64,000 nt of DNA from Annona cherimola (GCA_030490835.1 CM059972.1:7966264-8030263); one strand, 5' to 3'; numbered from the stretch's first letter, positions 49,620 through 63,016 are shown. Numbers and translations are program-made. The notes: generated by a model not told the origin, from the letters alone.

Positions 49620-49909
49620 GGTGCGTTTGTTCAGGGCAAAAAAGTGTCAACTAAAATTTTTCAATCTAAAACTTTTCACTCTCCATAATTATTTTATTTT
49701 TTAATTATTTTTTCATATTTTTCTATACAAACTACCCTACTTTTCAATCATTTCTACACAACTACCCATACAACTAACCTATCTATTTTAACTTTATTCT
49801 CTTTACTCCTCATCATTACTCCTATTATATCACATCACTTTCTATTGATTTGACAACTTCTACTCCAAAAACTTTTCATCAAAAGTTTTATCTCCAACCA
49901 AACACACCC
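49620..49909 (+). mobile_element. Tourist-like MITE, family B (290 bp), at the RECQL3 promoter
   Basis: It begins GGGTGCGTTTG, ends CCAAACACACCC and has a TAA duplication (49617-49619 and 49910-49912). It lies about 100-200 bases upstream of the probable RECQL3 leader exon and is nearly a twin of the copy at 30413. Confidence 0.85.
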
Positions 49910-49914
49910 TAAAT

Positions 49915-50740
49915 TCAATGTGTGCGCAAACCACATTTGCTTAAAAATAAGTACATGAGCAAAATAAGTATATTCATGTGTAAATTAAAAAATGTTAGAT
50001 CCATTCACATATATATTAAAATGTAGTAATGTTTTATAGAATTATTTGTGTGTATAGTAATAATATTTTAGATAGTTTATATATTAAAAATATTACTTAA
50101 AAATTGATATTTAGTATTAAATTATTTTATTATATTGATTTTATATGTTATAGATGGAGCCCATGTCTAATTATATTAAATAAATAAAAGGATTTCTATA
50201 ATAATATAAGTGACATAGTAGATGGAGTGAATTTTTCATTAACCATTTAGATTTTAACATGAAAGAGTTTATACAAAAAGAGATTTTCATAAAAGCATCC
50301 TGTTAAAAAATACATATATAATAAAGTTAAAGAGAAAATATATGCCGAACTTTTAATACCCATAAGTGTTCCGATCAACAGAAATATAAAATATAATATT
50401 TACAGGATTATCATTTTTTCCAACCTTTGGTTTTGTAAAACTTTCATAATTCATTTATTGAGAATATTGATCAATATTTTTCTTTTGATGATTTCAATTT
50501 TTTTATTTGAAACTTATGTATTCCAAGAATTCCTAGTCGTTGGACAGTGAATATTTAAATATCGAACATTGAAAATGAAATCATAACAATGAGCTGGGAA
50601 TATTCATGAACTGTTGATTTCCAAAAGTAGTAACACATGTCAATTTTACTATTTTCAAGGTGAATGTTTTAGTGTGTAATGTTTTCATAAATTTTACATG
50701 GATATACAAGAATTAACAAATATGTATAAGTGATGTTTTA
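49915..50740. other. Gene-free, AT-rich DNA
   Basis: Nothing recognisable was seen in this stretch. Confidence 0.5.
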
Positions 50741-50749
50741 ATGCATCAA

Positions 50750-51085
50750 GGTGCAAAAGTCATTTTTTAAAATTTTTTCAAATTTTTTTTATAAAATTAT
50801 TAATTTAGGTAAATTTAACTTATGTATTAAGTTTTACTATTTTTGAAGATATATTTTTTAATTTTTTAAAAGCAAGAGTATTTTTTATTCATTTAAAAAT
50901 GACTAAAACTGTGATGGCCAAAAAAAGACTAAAACCCCCTATTTTAAAAATTAAAAATATATATACATATTCAAAAATAATGAAATTTAGTTCATAGATT
51001 AAATACACATAAGTTAATAGTTTTATAAAAAATTGTAAACAAAAATTAAAAATTGAATTGTGTATTGTGATGTATTGAAATTTCG
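50750..51085. mobile_element. Foldback element, copy 3
   Basis: The left arm (TTTTTTATAAAATTATTAATTT) is inverted at the right (AGTTAATAGTTTTATAAAAA). The centre includes AAAAATGACTAAAA-type pairs. The ends (ATGCATCAAGG and its counterpart) are diverged from the other copies. Confidence 0.6.
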
Positions 51086-51469
51086 ATGCATCTGGATACA
51101 TTAAAACAGACACCATATTCCTTGAAATTAGCTAGCCTTTTTAAAATAGAATTGAATCTCGAACAATACATCATCAAAGCTAAGCCCAAAACCAATCTAT
51201 TTAAGCCCATTTATGACTTGTCAAATGTCTTGAAACTTTTTTTTATAATAAAATGTCATGAAATTTAGGTATCATTGGGAAGATGTAAATGTAAAAGTGG
51301 TTGTGGTTAGAAAAATTGTAAAACTAAAAGCGGAAAGATGCAACCATCAAATCTGAATGCATTCAATAAATCTTATAAAACAACAAGCAAGGCTTTTCAA
51401 CTAGAGTTCAAATTTTGAAAGTGAACTTTCACTTACTAAAATTTGTATTAATTTACAAGTTAAGTCACT

Positions 51470-51601
51470 AACGGCAAATTTGTTGTCCACTTAGGTTTGA
51501 ACCTCCACTTGAATGTTTGTCTTGCGTAGGGAGCTTTGTATCCTTAGTGTATAAGTGTGAGCTAATAGTTTCTTTAGTTGATAGATGAGAGCTTGTGATC
51601 T

Positions 51602-51639
<38 letters not shown>

Positions 51640-51715
51640 GTGAGCTTGTGGCTTTTTTTTGAGCTTGATTGTAATATATAAAATGAGATGTAACGTATAT
51701 ACACTAATAAAAAAA
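51470..51715 (+). mobile_element. SINE family 1, copy 3
   Basis: A box-B-like TAGGTTTGAACCTCC lies near 51495. Repeated GAGCTTGTG units follow, then a 34-base T run at about 51604-51637 inserted in the body. The 3' end is TTGTAATATATAAAATGAGATG. Confidence 0.6.
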
Positions 51716-52019
51716 GTTAGTATTCGATAGCTTTTAAAAGTATTTATAACTTCTAATGATAATATTGTTTTTATAGCTAAGTCATTATAAGTCAAATATA
51801 AAAGATTTTATTGATAATTTTTTGAAGTATATATGGCTTATGACAAGTATTGTCATGAAAAGTTATTTTGCAATGTTCATTATATTCTTATTGTTAAAAG
51901 CTAATTTTTAACAATAATAATTATTTATATCGTTAATACTATTTTTTAATTCATGTATATATACAACTAGTCATTTAAGATTACAAATCAATATATGCAT
52001 AATTCTCACAATATTAAGA

Positions 52020-53010
52020 AATTGAATAATACCCCACCACCACCATGAGGACAACAGCAGCATATACCCCACCACCGGGGACCCAACCATCGCCGATTAT
52101 GCAAGGCTACAGTAGTAGCGAATGAAGACATCGGTGGAGAAGAGAATGGGAAGTAGCGAAGAGAGATTCTACAGAGAGTTTATCACCCGAAATTCTTCCT
52201 ACGGCCCATGAATCTTTGTCTCTGTTAGATGCAAACATATCTATTGGAAGATACCAGATGATTTGACTGAACCCATTATTGATTTCCAGCAAAATCTGGC
52301 AGGAAGTGGAGTGCAATTTTGTTGTTTGGCACGGAACGGGCACAAAAGATTTTCCCTTTGGTGACCCATCATCTATTTTCGGAGCTGGTGAATTCCTTTA
52401 ATGGATTCAAGAGAAGGTTAGAAATTTATGGATTTAAGGGCGGTGAATTCCTTTCGTGAGTCCCGAGCTGGTGAATTCCTTGGATGAACCCATTATCATC
52501 TCTGTTTCCGCCTCTCTACCCAGGGGCGGCCATGAATTTCCCTTCAATTGAGGATGATGGCGGTTCATATTTCTCCGCACACCCATACCTCTCTCATTCA
52601 GATTGTCGATCAGATTAGATCTACATGCCCTCTTCATCTTCGATGACATCCATCTACAGCAGAAATTCCAAAAATCTTGTTGCACCTGTCACCTTCAACA
52701 TACCCTTTTGACCATGAGCCTCTAAGAAAGAAATCCTAGAAATTGACCATAAATTCATCCAAGCTTCCGGCTTCGTCTTCATCATTAATAAAGATGACCA
52801 GTTTGAGTATCATGATGCAGCCCAATCAGATACTCACATCCACTATTTAGTGATTTTTTCCGGTAGCCATTCAATGGAGGTGGCTGCTGCAATGACCTCT
52901 GCTCGTAGGTCCGGGCCACGATCGCCCTTAGCATTTGTATTTTAAAGTCCGTTCCGCTCCCTTTAACAGTGCGGGTACGCGGGGAATTACTCAAGTTCTT
53001 GAGCTGGGAA
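52020..53010. other. GC-richer block of unknown origin
   Basis: This block stands out from the surrounding AT-rich DNA. It contains three degenerate copies of GGTGAATTCCTT (about 52387, 52441 and 52470) and open frames of at most 83 codons. I find no domain, no terminal repeats and no splice-consistent gene. Confidence 0.4.
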
Positions 53011-53399
53011 AAATATATGGAGATCCGTGAGTAGAAAAGGAATTACGAATAAAATTTATACTTTGAAATTCACCTTAAAATTTTAAAAAATATTTAAAAA
53101 TATAATTTAGTTTTATATGGTACTTGTCCTCCTCAAATGATATTATGCCATCTTTTATGTGGATTTTGTTTGCCTCTCATCAAAGATCCGGTTCCGATAT
53201 TGATTGTTTGAAAGTTATTCTAGGCTTTCGAAAAATTTATTGTAATAAATGGAAACTTTTGTTTGCAAAAAAAAAGAGACCGTTTTGCTTTTGTAATGAC
53301 TGGGCTTTTTAATGGCTTACTTAGTTGAAAGAGGTAAATCAAAGAAACTTTACAAGAGAAATGATCATGTTAACTTAAGATAAATAATTACTTATTAGC

Positions 53400-53745
53400 C
53401 TACTTAAAAAAACTCATTAAATTTTTTTTTGCTTTTTCCTTTTATTCACATGTTTATTTAAGTATATTTAATATATAAACCAAGTTTTACAATTTTTAGA
53501 TATATGTATATAATTTTTAAATATTTTTAAAAATAGAGTATTTTAGCCATTTTTAATGGTTGAAAATGGCTAAAATACTCATATCTTTAAAAATCTTAAA
53601 ATATATATATGCATATCCCAAAATAGTAAAAAAACTAGGTTTATATATATATATATGAAATAATCTTATTAACAAGTTTATGAAAATAAGTAAAAAAAAT
53701 ATTTCTTAAATAGTTTTTTGATGTGGGCTAAGCAAGTTATTACTT
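53400..53745. mobile_element. Foldback element, copy 4
   Basis: Its centre holds a clear palindrome at about 53547-53585 (GAGTATTTTAGCCATTTT and complement). The outer arms pair poorly, so it is an older copy. Confidence 0.6.
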
Positions 53746-54228
53746 ACTCCAGGTTAATAAGACTATTTCTCATTTTAAAATGTTGCTTATCTTGAAAGTG
53801 CAAATAACCGCTTATTGGAAGCAAAATCTATACTAAAAAGCAATAAAATCCTTAGAAAGCTATATTATCTAGGGTTAAAAAATAGGTGGGTCCTACCTAG
53901 TCAAGATTAACCCAAACCCTAATCATATTTTGTCAAATATTTATCTTGTCTGATCGTACTTTTTATATTGAATTAAAACCTTCATTTTTTTCAATAGATC
54001 TTGGGACAAATTTTAAACTAGTCTCGGGACAACAAGTTGAATTGAAAATACAGGTAAACTTTGATAATTTTAAGAATTTATATAGTTTTAATATAAAGTG
54101 ACAAATTTATTGGTATAAAGTAAAATCTATGATAAACTCAAAGATATAGTATTTCGATATTTTACTATTTAATGAAAATAAAACACAATTACTATCATAA
54201 GTTATTAATAAACATACAATTAAATCAA

Positions 54229-54516
54229 AGGTGTGTTTGAGATTTGGTAAAACTTTTGAATGAAAATTTTTTGTATAAAAGTTTTTGAATTAGAAGAAAA
54301 TAATGTGATATAATAAAGATAATGATGAAAACTAAAGAGAATAAAGTTAAATAAAATAGATTAGTTCTGTGGATAGTTATATAGAAATGAATAAAAGTAG
54401 AGTAATTGTACAATAAGACGTGAAGAAATGATTAAAAATATGATAGCTATAGGGAGTGAAAATTTTAGGTTGAAAAGTTTTTGTTTGATATTTTTCGCTT
54501 ATTGCCAAACACACCC
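54229..54516 (-). mobile_element. Tourist-like MITE, family B
   Basis: GGTGTGTTTGAG and CCAAACACACCC ends enclose family B interior sequence. The target duplication is unclear. Confidence 0.7.
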
Positions 54517-54519
54517 TAA

Positions 54520-55370
54520 GTTAATACAAATATATTTTCAATAATTTCATACGCAAATATGGAACAAGTGTATATGGTAATTTTAAGAATTTGCATACCT
54601 ATCAAATATAAATCTATATTTATGTTAAATTATATGTTAAATGCTTTAACATATTACTAATTAAACGTAGATGGTGCGTAATTTTTATTAATTCAAATTA
54701 ACAAAATCTCATTAAAAATTTCATTTTCAATTTGAACCCGTAGTTAAAATTTTGGATTACTTTTTGATAATTTAAATATTTATTTAGAGTACAAATCTCA
54801 TTTATATCAAAATTTAAAAATTAAATAGAGGATAACTAATCATAGACAATGAGAAAATTTTGAAATAAAATGAATATAAGATTAAAATTATGTTGATTTT
54901 TAATAAATAAATGTATATATAGAGGAAGGTTGGGATATGGCGGACTCATCACAATTATATTTTTGAATTCAGTAAACAATTTTAACCCACTTCTATATTA
55001 GATACGTAAACATTGGTCTTAGTGGCTAAAAATGGGCTAAGATAAGGTTAAGTCACAGGTAAATCTGACTCAATTTTTACTTTTATATTAGACTAATGGA
55101 ATTAAAAATTTTAGAATTAAAATTTTTTTTTTGAAAAATTAAAATTTTTTTATAGAATAAATTTATATGTTTAATTACAGTATATAAAGTTGGGGGCTTA
55201 AAATAAAAGTGTTTTGTTTTGATGCAAAAATGATTAAATGGGAAAAAGCTTCCCTACACTTTCTTACCCATTCGTAATATAATTTAACACTCTAATTGCT
55301 TATATAATTATCTTATTTTTCAATCATTATCTCTACTTTTCAATTTTTTTTAACGGACTTTCATATAAAC
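54520..55370. other. Gene-free, AT-rich DNA
   Basis: I see no gene or clear element here. Confidence 0.5.
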
Positions 55371-55550
55371 TACCTTACATTCAAATATGAGATTATTGAT
55401 TATTTTTCTATCTTATGGACAAAAATACTCTTGCCTTCTTCTTCATGACAAGCACAAAAAAATACCTTACATTCAAATATGAGTTTATTGACTATTTTTC
55501 GTTCTTATGGACAAAAATACTCTTACCTTCTTCTTCGTAACAAGCACAAA
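55371..55550 (+). repeat. 92-bp tandem duplication
   Basis: Units starting TACCTTACATTCAAATATGAG begin at 55371 and 55463 and match with a few differences. Confidence 0.85.
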
Positions 55551-55769
55551 AGCACAAAAGAACAGAATCCATTCACTCTAGCATTCAATATTTTATAGGC
55601 GTGTGCCCAATTGGTGCATTGATATCGATTCACATCAATTCAGTGGCCCAGTCAATCTTAGCTCTCCTTGTCGAGAGCACCGATTTGACTCAGACCACCA
55701 AAATGTAGCTGCATGTGTGAGGGCCATGCAGCTGATTCCAAACATATGCTCCCGAGAGCATGGAAGCTT

Positions 55770-56099
55770 CTATGCTCCTGAGTGCATACACTCATTTTAT
55801 TATTATTTTTAAATTTTTTTTCACAAGAGTGTTAATCTAGGTGTATTTAACATGTGTATAAATTTTTACCATTTTTGGAGTATTTTAGATATTTATTTTT
55901 GATTTTTGAAAATCAGTGGCATTTTAGATAATTTTATCAGTTAAAATTACCTAAAATGCCACTGATTTTCAAAAATTAAAAATAAATATCTAAAATACTC
56001 CAAAAATAGTAAAAATTTATACACATGTTAAATATACTTAGATTAACAGTGTCATAAAAAATTTTCAAAAAAAAAGGGTGTATGCACCCGGAAGCGTAC
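55770..56099. mobile_element. Foldback element, copy 5 (best preserved)
   Basis: The arms (about 55770-55928 and 55945-56099) are nearly perfect inverted copies with a loop of about 15 bases. They include GTTAATCTAGGTGTATTTAAC and AAATCAGTGGCATTTTAG and their complements. Ends are GTGCATACAC-type. Confidence 0.85.
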
Positions 56100-56306
56100 G
56101 ATTGGAATCCCATACAGCTACGATGTATTTTTTATAGGAATTGCAAAACAGATCACTTAACAGTCAAGCTGTATTTAATTGCAAATTACGCTCCCGTATC
56201 TCCGGATTTGCATCTTTGCATGCTAAACCACTAAGTTATTAATATTACAAATTAGAATTAGTTAACTATAAAGGTTTATGTTGCATTTGTATGCTGGTTG
56301 GGGTTT

Positions 56307-56496
56307 TTTTATTGGAATTATATATATTGTGATGTCTTAATATTACAAATTGGGTACTTTCACAACTTTCATGGAGGAATATCTTATAATTACCCGCATA
56401 CTTGGGAGACAATTGTAAATACCTCAATTAACTTTACTCTCACAAAGAAGAAAACTTGAATACCTTACCTCAACTATAACAGCGTTACCAATTGAG
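56307..56496 (-). mobile_element. SINE family 2, copy 3 (190 bp)
   Basis: A 12-bp duplication with one mismatch (TGGTTGGGGTTT at 56295-56306, TGGTTGAGGTTT at 56497-56508) flanks it. The minus-strand 3' end (TTTGTAATATTAAGACATCAC) matches the family. Confidence 0.75.
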
Positions 56497-56647
56497 TGGT
56501 TGAGGTTTAAAATACAAAGATGAGACATTTACAAGGTTTAATTTGTGAAAAGAAAAATTGAACTCCAAGTTTGTCTAATTGTAAATTAAACCCCTTACGT
56601 TTCACATTTGTGCCATTTAAATCTTGACTGTTGCTATTATTTTTCAA

Positions 56648-58170
56648 TTAAGAGTAGTTTGCAAATATACCTACATAGTTTAAATATAATTGCACATATA
56701 CCACATAGTTTTAAAAAATTATAAATAACCCATATAGTTTAACATAAATTACAAGCGTACCCACAATCGTGGTTGCCATCGAACCAAAGTCAATGAGCCG
56801 TTAAGCCTTTTTTTCCAAAATTACCCTTCCTCTATGAAAGCACTAAACTGTTGTCAGCCTTGCCAATTCCTGTTCAAGCCAGCACCCAAATCTCCCACCG
56901 GCTTGACCTTTGCCCCTCCTTGATGTTGGAATTCATTAATCTCAAATTGATTAGTAGCAGTTTTTCCAAGAGACCCACCAACAGATCCCTAATCAGTAGT
57001 GTTATCGTCTCAAAGTCACCTTTTCGAATTCGATAAGCCCGAAATGAGATGGGGAAAAAACAAAGCAAGTGCAGATTCGAATCCAAAGAGTCAGAAAAAA
57101 CGGGATGATGACAAAAAGCAGGCACAAGCAGATAATTTATTTCAAGATGCATGGTAAAATGCACATCATCCTACTTAATTTGGAGACTAAAGAGGGATGA
57201 TGAAACAAGCAAAGAAAGCTTAGCACATCATTTATTTTAAGATGCATGGTAAAATGCATAAGATTCTATTTAATTTTGAGACCAATTAGGGATGGTGAAA
57301 AAGCAAAGAAGGCTAAGCACATCATTTATTTTAAGGTGAGTGGTAAAATGCACATTATCATACTTAATTTTGAGACCAAATAATATGATTTGTTTCATTT
57401 TGGTTTTGACATAAAAATGGAATTATACAAAATCATTGATACAACATTGCTTTATATTATTTTGGGACATCTGTATATTTTTGTGCCATTAAGAATAATT
57501 AAAATAAAATTAGAATTTAATTAATGACCAAGATCACTTTAGCGACGCATGTACATGATTTCAGATGCATTGCCAGATCACGGAGCTACAGTGCTCCATC
57601 ATCTCTGTTCAGACAAAAGTCATGGCTGCCAACCACATGCTAACAGCGTCACCAGAACCTCAACGGCCTTGAAACAGCTTTATAGCTGCAACCCGATGCA
57701 GATCTAACATCAAATGCCTCAACTTTCCAAAGTCACAGGATCTAATGGAAATGTAGAAACTGCATCTCCTCCAAGTTTTTGCTGCTACTTGCGACAGAAA
57801 ACCACCTGCGTCAATTCCAATCACTGCATCTATTCTTCCAACCACCTGAAATCCACCAACAGCAGTTCTGCCTACCAGCCTCTCTCCAGGCTTGTTTTGC
57901 AGACTTTTGCCCCATTTTGTTTTCTTCCTTCATAAAATAGAGATTTGCTAAAATGTTTGCTGCTAAATATGGTAGGGATTGCTAAAATGTTTTCTGCTAA
58001 ATTTAGTAGGGACTTTTTTATCATTATAAAAAAATACTTTAGAGAGATATTAATAACAAGTCATTGCATTACGAGGGAATTAAAAGGAAAGCCATGAGCA
58101 CACTTGCAATTTGTGTTAAACTACATAGGGGTTATTTGTGATTTTTATATATATGTAAAGTACCCTTTAA
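56648..58170. mobile_element. Candidate Pack-MULE (Mutator-like element with internal non-TE DNA)
   Basis: The left end (TTTGCAAATATACC..., ATAAATAACCCATATAG, TTTAACATAAATTACAAGCG) is mirrored near 58090-58160 (inverse of AAATAACCCCTATGTAG and TTTAACACAAATTGCAAG). The 1.3-kb interior is GC-richer, with a region at 57540-57920 that looks transcript-like but has only short open frames (at most 73 codons there, 96 on the minus strand at 56874-57164). Confidence 0.5.
57136..57392 (+). repeat. Tandem repeat, period 94-95 bp, 2.7 copies
   Basis: Units beginning TTTATTT(C/T)AAGATGCATGG start at 57136, 57231 and 57325. They lie inside the candidate Pack-MULE. Confidence 0.9.
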
Positions 58171-58174
58171 TTAA

Positions 58175-60130
58175 CATGTCTCTTTCTAGGTTTTTAAAAG
58201 CTTGTGTTGAAAATTTGAAATGGGCCGGTTCCATCCTAAAATAATTAGCACAATTAAAAGCTTATTCTCATGAGAAAATTTCTCTTATATTCATAATATT
58301 TATCCTTAATTCCTTATAATATTTTATAAATTTCTCCAGTACCCATAACATTTGCACTTTAAATTTCTTTTATATCTATATCATCAATATAATCGTTATC
58401 CATCTTATTGAAAAAACGATTTTGCCTATTTAGAAGTTTTTAGTTGAGGCAATTTAATCTTAACATGACTCAATTGATAATAGTAAATCATTAACATATG
58501 ATATTAAATAATTTAAGAGACATATTATGGTTGAATTATTTTAATTATAAAATTTTAAAAAGATAAAATTATCTTTTCAATGAGTTAGATAACAGTTGTG
58601 TTAACAACGCAAATATAATAGAAATTTGGAATGAAATGTTATGAATACAAGAGAGTTTTTTGAAACATTATGATAATATTAAAAACTAGATGCAAAAATT
58701 AAAGGTATAAAAGGAATTCTCCTTGTTCCAATGCATACAAAAAAAAAAACTCTTTGGAGCCTCTTAACAACCTAGGATTTCCTCGGCACTAAATGCTTGC
58801 GGGCAAATCTGTACATGACCATGCACGTCCACCTGCATCCTCACATGCACGCCCATGGCTATGCCCATGTGTTGGACTTTGCATTGAATAAATAATCAAT
58901 AACTGATCACCATGCCCTCTTTACTGCACCATCCACCTGATATTTTATATTCGCACTGTATTGCTTCATACAATTTAAGTCAGTACAATTCATCGTTGTT
59001 GACATATCTATCTATCCATCTGAAATGACATGGGTTTGAAAAGAAAAATGCTCACAACGTGCAGTTAATTTCAATTTTTTCGACTGTTCAAGGATTTCTA
59101 TCAATTCTATTCTTCTAATGAAATTGTAAGCCCAAGCGTAAAAATACGGCTTGTTGTTGAATTTCTTCAATGCCATATACGTTCATGGATGTATTTTCTT
59201 GAGCATCATTCAATACATTAATCCTCCCGATCGGGATGCGAAATAACTGATTCGAACGGTCCAAGCATAAAGGTCCGGCACACATGGCATGCCAACCGTC
59301 CTTTGAGCTTTTTCTTTTATCGTCGATCAAGATCTGACAAATAGAGAAGGCTAGAAACGGGTTTCTATCATACAGATACTAGTTTATTCCATTATTTCAC
59401 TGTTAGGTAAATAGTCTGAAAACGATATTTACTATGTTTGAAACTTTGAATATGACAATCAATGACCATCTCCTACCAAGATGGAGCGACCAAAAGAACA
59501 AAATATCCGCTCAAAAAGATATAAGTACAATCTTAAATTTATACATAAATTTTAGAAAATAGAGAATAAAGTAACTCATAAATATACAAATGAAAAAAAT
59601 TTCATCTACAAAATCAGTTCAATTTCCCTTTCTTCTTCTTCTTCTTCTACAAACAAAAGCTCACTATTTTTTTTTTTTAATGGAAAGCCAGTATATATAA
59701 AACAGAACTAAAATTTGAATTGAAACCAAAAAACTCTGCCAATGTTAGAAAATTTGAATCGAGCAGTGCAAAGGATTAAAAAAAAAAATTCCTTTTTTTC
59801 TTTTTCTTTTTTTCCTTTGCATACAACACTATCGAGATATGGAGGCAAAATTGTAGAGTGACCAAGTCCTGCTTCCTGCAGGACAAACATGCCATTGGAC
59901 CGGCCGTAATATTTAGGTTGTTTTATAATAGGGTTTTGATCATGCGGCAAGCTATAATCGGCAGCAATGTTGCTGTCCAGAAAATTAATTTTTATTTTTT
60001 TGATTTTTTAAATACATACTCAGATCTTTTACCATATGAAATTCGATAATTTTTAAAACTAATTTGATATTTTATTTTAAAATTTGAAAATAAAATTTAG
60101 TGGCATCATGCATGCAGTGTCGAGCAGGGA
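58175..60130. other. Gene-free intergenic DNA
   Basis: I see no gene. A CTT microsatellite lies at about 59630-59650. Short open frames (59115-59330, 59708-59950) are not supported. Confidence 0.45.
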
Positions 60131-60134
60131 AAAA

Positions 60135-60154
60135 GTGTGTGTGTGTGTGTGTGT
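60135..60154. repeat. GT microsatellite
   Basis: Ten GT units are followed by a T run. Confidence 0.95.
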
Positions 60155-60215
60155 TTTTTTTTTTAATATTCTATATTTTTCTCCCCTTAACTGCGAGTAG
60201 GATTGGCTCCCTCAC

Positions 60216-60475
60216 TTTTTGTTGTTGTTAATATTACATCTCATGGCAACTTATATTACAATTAACCTTAAAAGTCCTTACATCTTTTTTCATCTTATAG
60301 ATCTTCCATCAAATATTCTTTACAAATTTTCTAACTATTAACAATAAAGGACACCAAACCGTCCATATACTGGAGACCAACTCCCATACATGGAGGACGA
60401 AAATTCCATTTATGGATTTCAAACCCACGACCCACAACTAGCTCCTTAACTTTTTTAGTCTTGAATTTTGGTGGG
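60216..60475 (-). mobile_element. SINE family 1, copy 4
   Basis: On the minus strand a box-B-like GGGTTTGAAATCC is followed by GGGAGTTGGTCTCC and the 3' motif TTGTAATATAAGTTGCCATG plus GAGATGTAATATT. Boundaries are approximate. Confidence 0.6.
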
Positions 60476-60547
60476 TTTAGATATTATTGCCCACTTTTTG
60501 GATATGTTGGGTTGCACTAAAACTTTTCATTTTTCATAACTATGTTA

Positions 60548-61018
60548 AGGGGGTTTTTGTTTAACCAAAAAACCTTTCAAATTAAAATTTTTTACTTTTT
60601 ACAATTACTTTTTTTTTCATAATTTTCTATACAACTACCATATTTTTCAATTAATTTTATACGACTATCAATACATATAATCTATCTATTTTAATTTTAT
60701 CATCTTTATTCCTCATCATTTTTTCTATCGTCACATTATATTCTCTCATTTCAAAAAATTTTATATAAAAAAAATTTTCATCAAAAGTTTTATCATTTCT
60801 TAAACGCACCCAAAATTTTAATTATTGCTTACATCTTCTTGTATAATTATCCTATGTTCAATCATTTTCTGTACATCTACCCTTATAACATATTTATTTT
60901 TAACTACATTCTCTTTACTCTTCATCATTTATCATATTATATTATTTTCTCACATCTCAAAAACTTTTATACAAAAAAATTTTTACCTAAAAGTTTTATT
61001 ACTTTCTAAACATACTTT
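60548..61018 (+). mobile_element. One and a half Tourist-like family B copies
   Basis: A copy at about 60548-60811 (ending AAACGCACCC) is followed directly by a partial copy to about 61018 (ending TCTAAACATAC), both with family B interior sequence. Confidence 0.55.
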
Positions 61019-61019
61019 G

Positions 61020-63000
61020 AAGATTCTTAGCTGGTTAATACCTCACGGCCGGTGTGAGTGAGCAGTTGTCATTTTATGGGGGAAGTTGGAAGAATTAATT
61101 TCAAGATATTAGTACGTTTAACAATTTCTCGTAATATAAAATTTGCACGAACTATAAAATTAATATCATTTAAGAGTATAAGTTTTGTATATATAAGTTA
61201 TAAATTTAATGTCGCTCATACGTTTAATCTGGAATACTCTTGAAAATTTCAGTCGTTAATGGCGGTTTTGGAGCATATGGAAAGTCAATAGTCGTTTTGG
61301 CACTATATAACAGAATATGTATTTGATGAAAGTGGAGATTCTAGCTCTCCCTCAACATATATATATATATTATTCAAGCAATATTATTTCTTTTTCTCTA
61401 CATTATTTTATCTTATTGACTAATTATCTATGATAGTGAAAGCAAACTTTTTTTTTTTTCTTCTCTTTTCATAAATTTAACCAGCCAAATTAGCCCTTTT
61501 ATATTAGACACCACAAGAAACTATTGATTTTAGAGAGAAAGAGAGATGGGAAAGTCTTACAAGAAACCCAAAATTCAGTTACATGTGCTTGGGTAACTAA
61601 TGTCACGATAGTTCATTGCAATTGCAAATACTTGACGTCTTGTGCAAGCAAAGTGTGGACTGGATGCAATATAGGAAGAGAAAGTAACTTGAACTGGTCG
61701 ACTGATGGAGGACAACATTAGAACACAGCTTATTGAGATAGGAGTCTTGGCGTTACTTTAAAGTCTGAATCACTCATCCTACATATATTTACATTAACCA
61801 CTTAATTATTCAGGCGATGGAAAATTGAAACTTGCAACTTAAAATGTAGTTAATTAGGCTAAGAGGAGCTATTGAAGGACCGGAATCACAACATTGCGCG
61901 CGCACTGTTGCAAGCCAACCGTTTTTGCCACGATATGAGTTGTCGCAAAATACAAAGTACGTGGTGGAATAAAGAGGTTACAGATTCGCTAGTGGAGATA
62001 GAGCTAGAAATTCAAGAGTGCCTACTGAGTCACGTCAATCGTTCAATTGTCAAAGATCACTAAAAAAATTAAGTGGTCTGATTTCGTACTCATCCATATC
62101 TTGCTTATTTCTCAGTACTTTTTTATATGCTCATTTCAAGATGCTCGTGACACTTACAATCCCTCACACTATAGTGACACTGACACTGACACGTTAGCTA
62201 AGGCATCTGAATCCCATTTAATAAGGAAAGGTTGCGGTGTCATGACAAAATAAAAAAATATTATGGATAAATAAATAATTTTGAAAAAAAAAAAAAAAAA
62301 AAAAACTTCTTCCGTTCTGTCCAATGATGTGACGGTAAACACGTCCATTTAAGGGGTAATTAGGTTGGATTGGAATGAACTTTGGAATTAGAAAAAATAT
62401 GAATTAAGGATAAAAGAATTGGATTGATATATACGTCTTCGGAGATAAAAAGTGTAGTTATTAAATATTGGGAGAACAGAAAATTTAAAATATTTTGAAT
62501 TTGAATTTGAATTCTTTTTAGCTTCTAAGTTTTTTTTTTTTTTTTTTTTTTGATGCAAATGGACATTACTATTATTGTTTAGAATCAAAATCAAGACTTC
62601 ACCTGCACACAAATTAATACTAAATTTGCTACGCAAGTCTTGATGGTATATCTTATCTATATTTTAATAAGTTTGTTTTCATAAAATCTTATTTACACTT
62701 TTCTACCACCCTGCTTTTCTAACGCAAATTGAATCACCAAGATTCGTTGCTACATAGAGCTTGAAAAGCATCCGTTCCGTGGATGGAATAATTAATTAAT
62801 ATTACGCACAACTGTACTACGACTTCCAACGAATCTCGCATGTGCATCTTCTCTCATCCAGTTGTGTGAAATAGAAGAACTAACGAAAAACGAACTTGTT
62901 ACATTGGTCCGAAAATCATAAATACAAGAAAACACACATTTTCTTTTCTTTTCTTTTTTTTTTTTTTAAAAAAAGCAAGAGAAAGAAAAAGAAATTGACG
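61020..63000. other. Gene-free intergenic DNA
   Basis: No supportable gene. Poly(A) at about 62284-62304 and poly(T) at about 62530-62550 suggest retroposon tails, but I could not find paired duplications. Confidence 0.45.
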
Positions 63001-63016
63001 AAAAAAGAAAAGAGAG

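Noticed and set aside
51468..51795. Lysine-run open frames
   Set aside because: They are artefacts of the 34-base homopolymer in a SINE.
57137..57392. CRISPR-like array
   Set aside because: The repeats are 94-95-bp direct tandem units with no spacers, in a plant genome.
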